This document shows positions 46,345-58,600 of a DNA stretch of 64,000 bases, piece after piece (the stretch's first letter is position 1; each line of letters opens with the position of its first letter). Location: the NCBI GenBank assembly GCA_010015805.1, contig ML978121.1, forward strand, positions 1,302,001-1,366,000, in the 5' to 3' direction. The position numbers were made by a program, and so were the translations under genes. Source of the DNA: Rhizodiscina lignyota (taxonomy: Eukaryota; Ascomycota; Dothideomycetes; Aulographales; Rhizodiscinaceae). Under the pieces are notes generated by a model. The model saw only the letters and a program-made list of their open reading frames with translations, ran no database searches and had not been told where the DNA came from.

Positions 46345-46914
46345 GGGCCTGTGCATTTCGCATCTCACGCCACGGCTCAGCACATAGAGACGACTGGTCA
46401 ACGCCATTGTTGCATAGCATTGCGAGGAGTTTGGGACGCTTGAGCATCGTTTTCTTTCATCGCTTCCGATCCGCCATGGATATGGAGGTATAGATATCCT
46501 AGAGAGTCTGGCTTGAAATTAAGTCGAAATTTCCAAAATTGTGTTCAGATCAATACATTTAAAGCCTCGTTTCTTATCTAACTCATCGAATTTCTCCAGG
46601 TACTGTGATCTGTGGAAGCAGTTGCCACGTGCATTATGCATTCCATTCGAACGGCCACAGGGCGTCGGTCCAGATTTCGTCAGACCGAACCTCGGCTCGC
46701 GTTCGTCACGATCCCCCAACAACCCGGCCGCGTCCAAGAGCCGTTGTGATACGATCTTTTTCTATGGCCTGTATTCTTTGATTTCTCATACATATAACCC
46801 TTTGCTGCTCTCGCTCTCGCTCATGTTTTCACCGTGAGATTGGCGCTATTGGCGCATCGCGTTCCTTTGTCATCATTGTAGCCTCTCAATAAGTCGTATA
46901 TTGCACTTTTAAAT
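46345..46914. other. Intergenic between tandem plus genes
   Basis: 570 nt with the thioesterase promoter. No gene seen. Confidence 0.45.
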
Positions 46915-48217
46915 ATGGCCGCGAATATGACCACACTTATACCTCCGCCACCCCCGAATCCGGAGAAGGCACCTATTGAGAATGTACTCTCACTCACCCA
47001 GCTCCCTGATATCGATCCGGTATGCTCTAGTCGCAAGTCAAGAGTAGGAGAGGCGTTGACCGAGACAGGACTTGTTCACGAATACTCGCCCAATGTGGCA
47101 TCCGCCCGGTGCAAGAGGGATATATGGAGGTATGTCCATATCCAAATATTTACTCTTCGTGCGAAACCCAGTCCCTGACGCATATGTTATGTTATATATA
47201 GGTGCCGCAATCGCCCAATGTCTCGCTGCCGCCCAGCGTACCGTTCCCTCCAATTTCACGATCCACTCCATGCACTGCTACTTTGTGCTCAATGGAAACG
47301 CCGATATCCCCATAATATATCATGTCGAACATGTGCGTGAGGGCCGAAGCTTCGCGACTCGCACAGTCCAGGCTCGGCAGCGCGGGAAGCCCATCTTCAC
47401 CACGACCATGTCGTTTGTGCGAGAAGGTGCGGGCGGCAAGCAGCTGGTGGAGCACGAGGTCAAGATGCCCTTTGTGCCCGGGCCAATAGAGACAGACAAA
47501 GATGGCGAGGCTACGCGGCTACCGCAAGGTATAGAGGGGCCGTTCGAGAGCCAGCGCATTGATATCCTGAACAACAATAGCCCGGATCCACACACAAAGA
47601 AGGCGAGACAATGGATCAGAGCACGCGGCAAGATTAGCGACAAGGGCGGGCATCAGGCACATCTCAGTGCGCTGGCGTACATGAGCGACAGCTACTTCAT
47701 CGGCACTGTGGCGCGCGTGCATAAGCTGTGGCGCATGGCGAACCCAGGGCGGGCACGCAATGGCAAGCCCAGCATCGACGAAGATGTGCTTAAGAAGTTG
47801 CTTGACGAGAACGATGAGCAGACCATACTGAAGAAATTTCCGGAATTGAACGCGGAGCACATAAAAGATGTGAAAGAGAGTAGTGCTTCCCTTCTGAAAA
47901 CAAGAACGAATGTTGCTAAGAGGCCAGAGATCGGGATGATGGTGAGCTTGGATCATACGATTTATTTTCACAACCCAAGGGATTTCAGGGCGGATGATTG
48001 GATCTTTACGGAGATGGACAGCCCTTGGGCAGGCGACGGGAGAGGTCTGGTCATGCAGAGGATGTGGACGAAGGAGGGGAAGTTGATTGCAACTTGTGTA
48101 CAAGAAGTGAGTCCGACACTGCTCTCTGAGGATAACACCTTCTGTGAGAGTCACCCTTACTAACTACAGGCGTAGGGCGTTGTGAGACTGAAACAAGAGA
48201 AGGACTCAAAGCTTTAG
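46915..48217 (+). CDS. TES1: Peroxisomal acyl-CoA thioesterase II
   Basis: Four exons: 46915-47019, 47069-47129, 47202-48106 and 48176-48217, giving 370 residues. The tandem hot-dog architecture of TesB/ACOT8 is visible: FTNTRPMWHPPGARGIYGG and AAIAQCLAAAQRTVP open the first domain, and MMVSLDHTIYFH with RADDWIF forms the second, with the catalytic Asp expected at LDHT. The last exon ends DSKL, a canonical PTS1, placing the enzyme in peroxisomes where it hydrolyses acyl-CoA to free acid and CoA during beta-oxidation. The final intron has two acceptors: the first (CAG ending at 48169) gives QEA and a stop, the second (TAG ending at 48175) gives the SKL form. The CTAAC branch is only about 6 nt from the first AG, so the second is favoured. 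Confidence 0.92.
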
Positions 48218-49232
48218 GATCTATGGAGTTGACGAAATTTAGATCCGTGTGGATTGCCTTTTGGTTGGATAATGCGCATAAGACCTCATGTCCGCAAGGC
48301 GTCGGTATAGACGCATATTTGGAGCATTAGGCAGTCTTTACCTATAGATGGATCGGGCTGTATTGGCGCAAATGGCCGAGCTCGGTGTTTACCTAGCAAG
48401 GAAACTTGGAATACGGGTTTTCTCTCATGAACTAGAACAAGTCCTGGATATTCCTCGTCTCAACCGAGACTCCCGAAATGGAAGATTTCCCATTCCTAAT
48501 TCCTTGCCAAATCCCAGGTATTGCATATCCGATTATGGCAGCTGGAGCCACCATCAAAACAGGAAGTTATACGCACCAATGACGTCCGCTGTCGTTCTTC
48601 ATCTTATGGCTGCGATATTTCACAGGCCTCAACTCATACTGGTATTTAATACCCAATATTCATCAAATTGGCACCGAAATAATTCGGTTGAACTCTTGAT
48701 TAATCTCTCAGAGCGTATCAATTTCACCCTCACACTTAAATTTCTTAATTGGGCTGGATGGACCTTTTTGCGCCCTTCAAGACTGAATTGGCGAATTTAG
48801 GCACTGAGAATCGTACTATCCGAGAACCCGGTAGCATCATCATCGACCGGAAGATATTTGAGACCAAGAAGAAGTGCGGAGAACCGTTCGAATGACAAGG
48901 ATCTACGAACAGTTGCGGCAACTCAAGCTTTTCCCCACAACCTCCGCATCTACAAACATTCAGGAACAGACACAACGGACCAAATGCCGACCTTGGCACT
49001 ATATCTTGTATGGTAATCGAGTGAACCATGTACGATGTTGTTGGAACCAACGAGACATATAAAGACGTCATCTTGAGCAGTTAAGTTTCGACTTCGTTCA
49101 TGGGTCAGTATTTTCAACTGAAGATATGTTTGGTAGAAGGTCAAACTGATCCTTTGTTTTACTTTTCTGCTGCTACCTATATTTCTGGCTCTCGTAAATT
49201 TCCAAAGTGACAAGAAAGAGACACTGTCCAGA
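48218..49232. other. A/T-rich intergenic, 1 kb
   Basis: A 150-codon plus frame at 48348-48800 shows no domain and lies in A/T-rich DNA; I do not accept it as a gene. No RNA gene seen. Confidence 0.4.
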
Positions 49233-50710
49233 ATGATTATCCTTCCTATCCTCCTCTTCTCTCTCGGCGCTCTCGCGTATGGTCCTCCAAGTTCGAGGCA
49301 ATGCGAGACTGCCCGCTATGAAAACAGGCCTCGAGTCTTCGTTTGCACAGACATGAGCAACGAGCCGGACGATCAGATGAGCTTCGTCCGCTTCCTCACA
49401 TATTCGAACGAGCTGGATATTCAAGGCGTCGCTGCCGTCACCTCCGTGTGGCTGAATGATACCACTGACGCACCAACTATCCGCAAGGTTGCGCAGGCAT
49501 ATGGCAATGTGACGAACAACCTGAGTGCCAACGTCCCGGCGAGTGCTAGATATCCTCAAGACATACCAATCTACGAGGGCCATAAGGTATACGGCCTCGA
49601 AGCTCTCAAACTAGCTCCAAGTAATGCCGCTCTCGCCCTCATCAAAGCGGCAGACGCATCCACGACGGACAAACCGCTCTGGGTAACACTCTGGGGTGGT
49701 GCCGCCGTCCTCGCTGAAGCACTCAATCATGTGGAGCAAACGCGCGGCCAAAGTTCAGCAACCAAGTTCGCACAAAACTTGAGAGTCTACTCCATCTCGG
49801 ACCAGGACGATGCTGGTGCATGGATCCGCCAGCGCTACCCGCAACTCTTCTATATCGTCAGTCTGCACGGCTTTAGCGAATACACACAGGCGACGTGGAA
49901 CGGCATTTCCGGTGAACTATGGCGACATTTTGATAAGGGTGGTCCAGACACCACCCTTGTGACGAACGAGTGGCTTCAGCGTATCCGGATTGGCCCGCTC
50001 GGGCATTACTACTTGAATTTCAGTATCATCATGGAAGGTGATACACCAAGCTTCCTTCCCCTCATTCAGAATGGCCTTGGAGATCCAGAACACCCTGAAT
50101 GGGGCAACTGGGGCGGCAGATATATCCTGATGGACATGTCGGGCGCGCATCGTGTCTTCAGCAACGCAGCGGACTTTGTGATCGGGAAGAGCGGGGATAC
50201 GTATCTCAGCTCGTTCGCGAGTATTTGGCGCTGGCGACAGGCATATCAGTACGACTTTGCAGCGCGGATGGCGTGGTCTGTGAACGGCGATTACAAGAGC
50301 AACAATCACCATCCCATTGCGATTGTGAATGGGACGTGTGGGCCTAAAGTTATGACTGTCAACTACAAGTTTGGAAACAAAGTCGTTCTGGATGCGAGGG
50401 AGAGTTGGGATCCAGATGGTGATAGTTTGAGGTTTGGATGGCTCCATTATCGAGAGGTAGTGCAGAGGCTCGAGGGACCTATTGATAGAGTGAGCCATAA
50501 TATCACCATTGTCAATCTGACAAAGAGCGGGAGTTTGGTCAGCCTGGAGCCGAAGGATAACATTGTAAGTTTCTCCCGATATCTCCTGGGAATACCTCTA
50601 GTTGTTTCAAGCTGACCTGTTAGACGATGCATATCGTCCTCTCTGTGGAAGATGATCGAGATATGAGTCTGACCACGTATCGGCGGATCATACTCGAGCC
50701 GTCTGCTTGA
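49233..50710 (+). CDS. Secreted DUF1593 (Sde182-type) nucleoside-hydrolase-like protein
   Basis: Two exons: 49233-50564 and 50624-50710, giving 472 residues. It has a short signal peptide (LLFSLGALAYG). The N-terminal domain has the nucleoside-hydrolase-like opening RVFVCTDMSNEPDDQMSFVRFL, whose Asp cluster could bind Ca2+, and PLWVTLWGGAAVLAEAL later. The smaller C-terminal beta domain (DARESWDPDGDSLRFGW, then a TMHIVLSVED strand across the intron) is cadherin-like. Bacterial homologues such as Sde182 occur with polysaccharide degradation; fungal members are secreted and mostly uncharacterised. Several NxS/T sites agree with secretion. Wall or plant polysaccharide glycoside hydrolysis is an inference. 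Confidence 0.87.
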
Positions 50711-50959
50711 GACCATCATATAGGCATTGCCCTTGTAGACTTAAATGCAGGGTCACAGTTGTCGTACTCGCAAAGGATGTCTTTCAAAATCCTGCATTTC
50801 TTTCGTATCAGACGTCGAGGCGTATCCAAGGATGAGTAATGCCGTATTCCAACCAGAGGTTTTGTTTCCCCACCACCCAGGTCCACTTAACCTAAGCCAA
50901 CCCAAAGGACGCTACTACGCCAAAGCCATGCATAATATCAAATACTCCATGGTGTTCGC

Positions 50960-51816
50960 TCAACCAAGACATATTCCCACAAACTCATCTCTCCCAATTG
51001 ACCCATCCCCCGTTAAATCAAACTCTTCGATCATCGCGACCAGCTCTTCATCGCTCAATCCCTCGCCTAGCTCCCGCGCCACTCGTCTCAGGTCATCGAG
51101 GTTGATTTTGCCCTTTCCATCGGCATCGAAGAGCTCGAATGCCCGTAGGATCTCCTCTCGAGGGTCACGAGCTGCGATTCGAGCGGCCATGAGGGTCTGG
51201 AATGTTGCGAGAGGAAGGAGGAGACGTTGGGTGGACGCTGCACCGGATGCAGATTTTGATTTTGATTTGGGGTCAGCAGATGCGGATGTTACACTGCTAC
51301 ACGTTCAGTTGGATAGTTCGGGGGCTAGGGAGTCGTGTAGCTTGAAGTAAATGGATTTCGGTGGCCTACCCGTGGGTTTGTAGGATCTGTAGGATCTCTT
51401 GCTTGGGAAGGTCGAAGCCAAGTGCTTTCATGGCGACTTTCAGCTCATGGTAGTCGATGTGACCGTCTCTATCGAGGTCGAAAAGTTGGAACTACGTCCA
51501 GAATGATTTGTGAGCCCAATTTCTTCCAATACTCCTTATTTGTCCTGCGCAATACACTCGATTCTAAATGACCAGCACATACCGCCTCATCAACCTCCTC
51601 TCGTTGTTCCTCAGTAAGTTCCGCAAACTGGTTCTGCCCTGCGCGCTCAAGTCGCTCTCTTTCTGCCCGCTCTGCGCGTTCCCGCTCCAACCGCGCTGCT
51701 TCGCGTTGTTGCTGCGACGCTGCTGAGGTGCCAAAGCCAGATGATGGGCCCGCCAACCCTCCTCTGGAGAGGCCGGCGGTGTGAGGGCGATTGGGGAACG
51801 CTGTGTTTGTCGCCAT
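50960..51816 (-). CDS. CDC31: Centrin (spindle pole body EF-hand protein)
   Basis: Three exons: 51816-51583, 51491-51370 and 51296-50960, giving 230 residues, longer than yeast Cdc31 (161). The N-terminal 65 residues are Gly/Ser rich, then a charged [19 protein letters not shown] helix, before the centrin core ([33 protein letters not shown] split by an intron). EF-hand 1 ([12 protein letters not shown]), EF-hand 3 ([12 protein letters not shown]) and EF-hand 4 ([12 protein letters not shown]) look competent; the EF-hand 2 loop is replaced by a Ser/Lys/Ala-rich linker. Centrins act in spindle pole body duplication, with Sac3 in mRNA export, and in nucleotide excision repair with Rad4. Identification rests on the EF-hand pattern and the [14 protein letters not shown] segment. 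Confidence 0.85.
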
Positions 51817-52678
51817 TTGCAAGTTCTGGGGACTGCTGTGCTTTTGCGACGAGGAATCGTTCTGTTTCTGCGTATGCGACACTTGGCAAGACCTCAAGGG
51901 TATCCTTAGTAGAGCGCGTGAAGGATCGAGAGTCGCGTCGCGTCGAACACGGCTCGGCCCGTCAGCGAATCAGATGCCGGGTCGACTCCCAGACCTTTTC
52001 ACACGAGAAGTGCGTTGATACCCATCATTGGGTGGGGCTTGCGCTCTTCTATGCTAATAACTGGCTGCAAATGATGGGAGAAGTTACGCTGAATCCGCCA
52101 AGGGCAATCTGGTCGGTTATTCAAGTTGCAAGAATTGCCGCCATTTTGTCACCGCGGAGCGCACTCAGCCGCTAGGCGTCCTCTGCCAGCGCCAGGCAGC
52201 GATCAGGTAGAGGCAGCAATAAAAGACTTATAGGCATCAATACCAGACAAAGTCTCAGTTTTCTTTGTGAATAATTTCCATTGGTTGTGTGCTTGCTTGA
52301 CGCTCCTTGATAGGCTGTGCTGTGCTGTAGCTGTCACCCGACTTTGATTGCTTATGTAACTCTTGGCAGCCAACGAAAGGCTCATCCATGGATGTTCCCC
52401 CTCAAAAGTACAACATCTGCACCTACCTCACTCGTACCCAGACACCTCACCGAACTTCTTCACCCACGATTTCCTTCCTTCACGCCTTCTCTTCGCGCCT
52501 TCGCGCCTTCCTCTTTCGCTCAAATTGAGCTCTTTCCTTCATCACTTCACCCAAGCGCGCGGCAAACACGTCGCGTCTTGACTGCTTCATGCTCCTTTGA
52601 ACCTCGTCACTCTTCGTCGGAGACTCCACGCTACTGCTCTGATTGAGCTCAATCCTCGCGTCTGATACAACCTTCAAT
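51817..52678. other. Divergent promoter, centrin and nucleoporin
   Basis: 860 nt between divergent genes. C/T-rich tracts (52390-52560) precede the nucleoporin start. Small frames here look like chance. Confidence 0.45.
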
Positions 52679-55600
52679 ATGTCGGGCTTCGGAGGATTCG
52701 GAGGCTTCGGCTCCAACAACAACAACAACAACAACAACAGCAACCAGCAGAGCTCTGGCTTTGGCGGCTTTGGTTCGAATAACAATAACACTTCAAACGC
52801 AGGTGAGTTACAATCTTCTTTCTCTCGCGAGGAGCATGTCCTGGACGCGCCTGCCTCTCCACTACGGTCGCCGTCGAACTCGGTACTGAGAAATTTCGCC
52901 ATCGCAGGCTTTGGATCTGGTTCCTTCGGCAGTTCGACGAACACTGGTGGCGGCCTTTTTGGCGGTAACACTGGTGGCGGCTTTGGCACTGGTGGTACGT
53001 GTTCCACTTTCACTTCCTCATGCGCCGATACTGTTACGTTGGCGCCTCTCCGGAGCATTTCTACCTGCACGCGCCGCTGTTGCATCCTGTGGAGTTTGCG
53101 CCAACACTGATCATGTCCTTCTCGCCTGGAGTCAATCATGCCTCGTCCGACCAGCACTCGCTCTGTTAGAACAACTGCACTAATGGAATTTTTTAGGTTT
53201 CGGCTCCAACAATGCCTCCTCAGGCTTCGGCGCGAAGCCCACATTCGGTGGCACCACTAACACAAGCTCTGGTGGGATTTTCGGATCAGGAACCCAGACA
53301 AGCAGCGGGTTTGGTGGATTTGGCTCCAACAATGCAAACAATGCAAGCGCTGCAAACATTGCGAACACTGCAAACACTGCAAACACCTCGACAAGCGGCT
53401 TCGGAAGTGCGCCTGGTGGTGGTCTGTTCGGTCAGAACAAGCCGACATTTGGAGGCACATCCAATCAGACCGGAAGCCTATTTGGTGGAGGAGGCAGTAC
53501 CGGCTTTGGTGGCAATGCTGCTAACGCCACTCCATCATTTGGCTCAGCAGGCGCTGGCTTAGGCGCTGGCTTCGGCGCCAGTGGGGCTGCTCCTCAGAAC
53601 AGTGGCACGGGTAACGTTCAGTTCGAGCCGGTTCGGGAGAAGGAGGGCTCAGGCATGGCAATCTTCAACAGCATTACCATGCAACAGCCCTATCAAGGAT
53701 TTTCCTTCGAAGAGTTGAGGCTAGCGGACTATGCTCAGGGAAGGAAATATGGGAATCAGAATGGACAGGCAGGCGCATTCGGTCAATCCAGTGGATTTGG
53801 AGGATTTGGCTCTAACAACACCGGCACATCTGGCTTTGGCACTACTACCAACAATCAACCCAGTGGTCTCTTCGGTGGCTCGAACACCACCTCTACAGGC
53901 TTCGGCCAACAGAACAACAACGCCGCTGGCTTTGGAGGTGGAGGTGGAGGTGGAGGTGGAGGACTCTTCGGTGCGAAGCCCGCAACTGGAGGCGGTCTTT
54001 TTGGCACCACCGCGACGTCAGCACAGCAGAGCGGTGGCCTCTTTGGAACAAGTGGCAATACCGGCGGCTTTGGCACCAGCAACACTGGTGGCTTCGGTAC
54101 AAACACGAGCACTACTGGTGGCAGTGGTCTCTTCGGCCAGCAACAGAACAAGCCAGCCTTTGGCGGCTTTGGCACCTCTACTGGAACCGGAGGTGGGTTC
54201 GGTCAGACTTCCGGGACCCCTGGATTTGGCCAGACAGCCACAACCTCGGCCGGCGGTGGATTATTCGGAACTGGTGGTACCGCCACATCATTCGGGCAAC
54301 AGAACACTGGTTCTTCTTTTGGTGGCTTTGGTCAACAGAACAATCAGAACCAGAACCAGAATCCGAGTCAGGGCGGCGGCGGCTTGTTCGGTGGTGGTGG
54401 TGGCTTCGGCTCCAACAACCAGCAGCAGCAACAGAACAAGCCTGCTGGCCTGTTTGGCTCGGCTCAACCGTCTACCGGCGGCGGTCTTTTCGGCGCACAG
54501 AACAATCAGCAGCAGACTGGAGGTGGCCTGTTCGGTGGTACAAGCAATAACCAGCAGCAAAACGGTGGTCTGTTCGGAAACAAGCCAGCAGCCACCGGCT
54601 CGACTTTGTTCGGCAGCGGTACGACGAATACCAACACTGGAGGTGGTTTGTTTGGAGGCCTTGGCCAGAACAACCAGCAGAATACTGGAGGCGGCTTGTT
54701 CGGAAACCAGAACACTCAGCAGCAGCAGAAGCCACTATTTGGCGCGCTAGGCACCAACAGCAATCAAGCTAATACTGGCGGCGGTCTTTTTGGTGGCAGC
54801 CTCGGTCAGAACAACCAGCAGCAGCAGTCGGTTCTGGGCGGCTCAGTTTTTGGCAATAGCCAACAGAACCAACAGCCTGCAGGGAACAGCATGTTTGGCA
54901 ACACCCAGCAGAATCAGCAGCAGCGGCCGCAACAACTTACTACCTCTCTGCTAAATGTCAACCCGTATGGCAACGACCAATTGTTCCAGAGTCTTGGAAC
55001 CTCAACATCGAGTCCTGGCCCTATTGCCACGCCTCTATCTGGTGGCCAGAAGGCGCGCAAGCCTGCAATTCTGCCGCAGCACAAGATCAATCTGGCCGCT
55101 TCCAATCGGCTTTACACGCCTCCCAGGCGACCCACCGGCTATGGTTTCTCGTACTCAACCTATGGCACTCCTGGCAGCGCCATCGGTACCCCTACTGGGA
55201 TGACCGGCTTCCTGGGCACTGGAAGCATTGGCAGATCTCTCGGTAAGAGCTTTTCGTCTAGCAATTTGCGAAATGTTTACAGCGCCGAAGAGAGCAGCCT
55301 CCTACCTGGAGCCTTCACGCCAGGCCGTAGCCCGTTTGGAAGCAACAATCTAAAGCGTCTGTCCATCAACCGCAATCTAGATACCCGTGGCAAGAACACC
55401 CTCTTCCCGCCCGAAAACGAAGAGATGGCACCGAGGAAGAAGGTTGTGTTTGAGGGTAGTACAGTGAATGGAGAGACTCCTAACGGAAACTTGAACGGCA
55501 CTACTGGCGCCCTTGTGCGTACAGAGGAAGAGAGCCCGACACCTCCAACCGAAACGTCTACAGTGAACGGCCAAATCAACGGCCAGGCAAACGGCACCAC

Positions 55601-58600
55601 CGCGCATGAGATGGGAAAGACCAACGGCAACGGGCTTGGGACCGTCCCAGAAAATGGCCAACCGGCGGGATCTACTGAGCGGAACCAAGCTGACGCTGTC
55701 AAGGAGCATGCTCGCAGAACTCAGACAGATCAGCCGATTGGAGAATACTGGTCTCAGCCCTCGATCGCCGAGCTTAAGAAGATGAACAAAAACCAGCTCA
55801 AATCTGTCCGCAATTTTGTTGTTGGCCGTGAAGGCGCCGGAAAGATCGAGTTTGGTGATGTTGATCTTTCAGACGTCCCACTCGATCTGATCATTGGCGA
55901 CATTGTCAAGATCAACATGCGTGCGGCTACAGTCTACAGTGAAGTGGGCAAGATCAGAAAGCCACCGGTCGGTAAAGGCCTCAACGTACCGTCGATCATT
56001 ACGTTGGAAAATTCTTGGCCGAGGAAGCATGCTGGACGCGTACAAGTTCTTCAGAAGACGGGTTATCACTATGAGAAGCATATCGCTCGGCTGAAGCGCG
56101 TTCCCGATACGGAGTTCATCGACTACGACACTGAGACTGGTACTTGGACGTTCAAGGTTGAACACTACACGACTTATGGACTCGACTATGACGATGACGA
56201 GGACGAGACCATGGATGACACAATGATGAGCGGTGCTTTGCCGGTACAAGCCCCGGCTCCGTACGATTCGACTGCTAGCAGAAGTGTCTTTGCTGTTCCA
56301 GACACTACGCCAAGCCAGCATGAGTTGGCTAGTGCAGACGAGTCGAGCCCTGACATGTCAAGCCCTGACGACACATTCCATTTTTTCAAGGGCAAGCCGC
56401 AAAAGAACCTACCAGGCAATTTTGATGATGAAGACATGATCTACGAGGATGAGGAGATGGAAGAGGTGGCAGATGACAGCATGGATACCACTCAGCAGTC
56501 TTTTTTAGGTGATGGCTCTGTGGGTTCGTCTATCGACAATGGTGAGCAGCCTATTGCCACTCACGACGACGAATATGCATTGGTACACCAGGAAGAGATG
56601 GTGGGCGCTTTTCCAGACCCAGTGCAGTCCACAGAGCATGTTCCGGCTCAGGACTCTCCGACGAAGCTGAAATCGATCTTAAAGACTAGCCAATTTGGCC
56701 GCAATATGATCGACACGCCGGCGAAGAATAGGTTCATCCTCGAATCGAATTGGACGGAGCAACTGCAGCGTACCGCGAGCCCGAGGAAGCAGAACCGACA
56801 GGTCCTTCGTGAAAGCCAAGCAACGATCCTCAAGACGCAAGAAGAGATCAGCGCCATCCCAAAGCCTATCGGCGCAGACAAGGGTTTCGCAACCAGCATC
56901 GACATAATGAAATCACTTTTTGGTCGAAGCGAGAACGGATACGCTGGAGCTACGAAGAAGCAGGGCGCGGAGGGCAAAGGCTTTGAGGTGTGATTTTATT
57001 TTCTCGAATTCCCAAACATCCCGAAATTGCATCATCCCCATCACAACAATCCAGATTGCCCCCCAGTTCACACACGATATGCACCAATCATGAGGTTTTG
57101 GGTCTTCATACAGCGTTGGGTAGGGATCGGTCTTTCAAGCCATGATGGAAATGGCTAGGGCCGGAAGTTGCGCCGCATCATGTACCTAGCGCAAATGTAA
57201 TAGAAACAGTTACTGAAATCCTCTTTTCTTCTAGTGGCCCCATGCAAAGCGACCGAAAACAATCGACGCCTTCACCGAAATGAGCGAGACCGAGAAGGCA
57301 TTCCACCTTTCGAACAAGCCCAGCTGGGGCCCAGACGGTACTTTAGTATACGCAATTCCGGGCAACGCTAAGAAGTTGAGAGGTGGACCAGTTGTAAACC
57401 TGAAGGATAGTCTAGTTGGAGAATACAAGGATATTAGGTTTGCGAGGTTTGCTACACCAGAGAACGTAAGTTTCGAACACACTTAGCCCATTCTGACACC
57501 GCAACTGATGGTATAGCAGCTTCTTCCCGAGACACTGGACATTCAGAAGTCGTTCACTCGAATCACTACGTTGCACGACCACGCTCCTCATGCGTCACTG
57601 AATGCTGGCGTTTCTTTCGCAGACTTGGCGAGTGTTGTCGATGCCTCAACCTCAGCAGGGCAGTACGAGCAGGCCGTTTGGAAGCTTGCCAGCATCTTGT
57701 TTGACGAACTACCTGCAAGCACCATTCCGAGAGGCCTCAAACCAGAGCAGCGCCCAGCGTTCCTATCCCGACTTCGTAAGGACAGGCTTAGCCACTTCTG
57801 GAAAATACTCGTTCAGCCGGCCGCCAATGCTCAAGTCTTCCAATCCAACAATGGCGAAGAAAGGGCGATGGCGCATCTCTCCGCTGGCAATATAACCGCA
57901 GCATGCACAGAACTCTTTCAAGCTGGTGACTTCAAGCTGGCCACTATGTTCGCTCAAGTGCAAGGCATCGATCACGTATTCCGAGACCGGATGCAGAAGC
58001 AGCTCGAACACTGGGATTTACTCGGTCAGCTGGCGGAGTTCAGCCCATATACTAGGGCTTTCTATGAGATTCTAGCGGGGAATGTGGCCGTTGTTCATAG
58101 CAAGCCAGGCCCGCAGGAGGAGCGAATCGTCGGCTTTGGCATTGCTGAGAAGTTTCGTATGGACTGGAAGAGGGCGTTTGGATTGAGGCTGTGGTACGCG
58201 ACCATGGCAGGTGATTCGATTGAGGAGGCTGTCAAGGCTTATCAGGACGACATCAACGGCGGAAGAGAGCGCCTGGTACCTGTACCATGGTTCGTGGAGT
58301 CTGGAGGGAAGGCGAAAGACGATGACTGTGAGGACCTGTTGTGGGGTCTACTCAAGCTGTATGCAGCGCAGCAGTCCGACGATGTGTCTGCGAGATTGGA
58401 GGCTGTCCTAGCTCCTGAAAACGTCAGCGGAAATCCGATCGACGCGAGGCTGAGCTGGCAATTGCTACAGGTTCTTAAGGCGAAAGGGGTAACGAACTCC
58501 GTCCCGTTGGGTGATGACAGCGAAGACGAAGACAGCGAGAAAGAGAATCGTGGCGTGGTCACCCGAGGCAGAGCAAAGAAGGACGAGCAGGCGCTGGCCT

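Noticed and set aside
48348-48800. 150-codon plus frame in A/T-rich intergenic DNA
   Set aside because: No domain, unusual composition and located in low-complexity A/T-rich sequence.
52480-54735. Long minus-strand frames opposite the FG-repeat region
   Set aside because: They are antisense shadows of the Gly/Phe/Asn repeats and consist of Pro/Leu/Lys runs.
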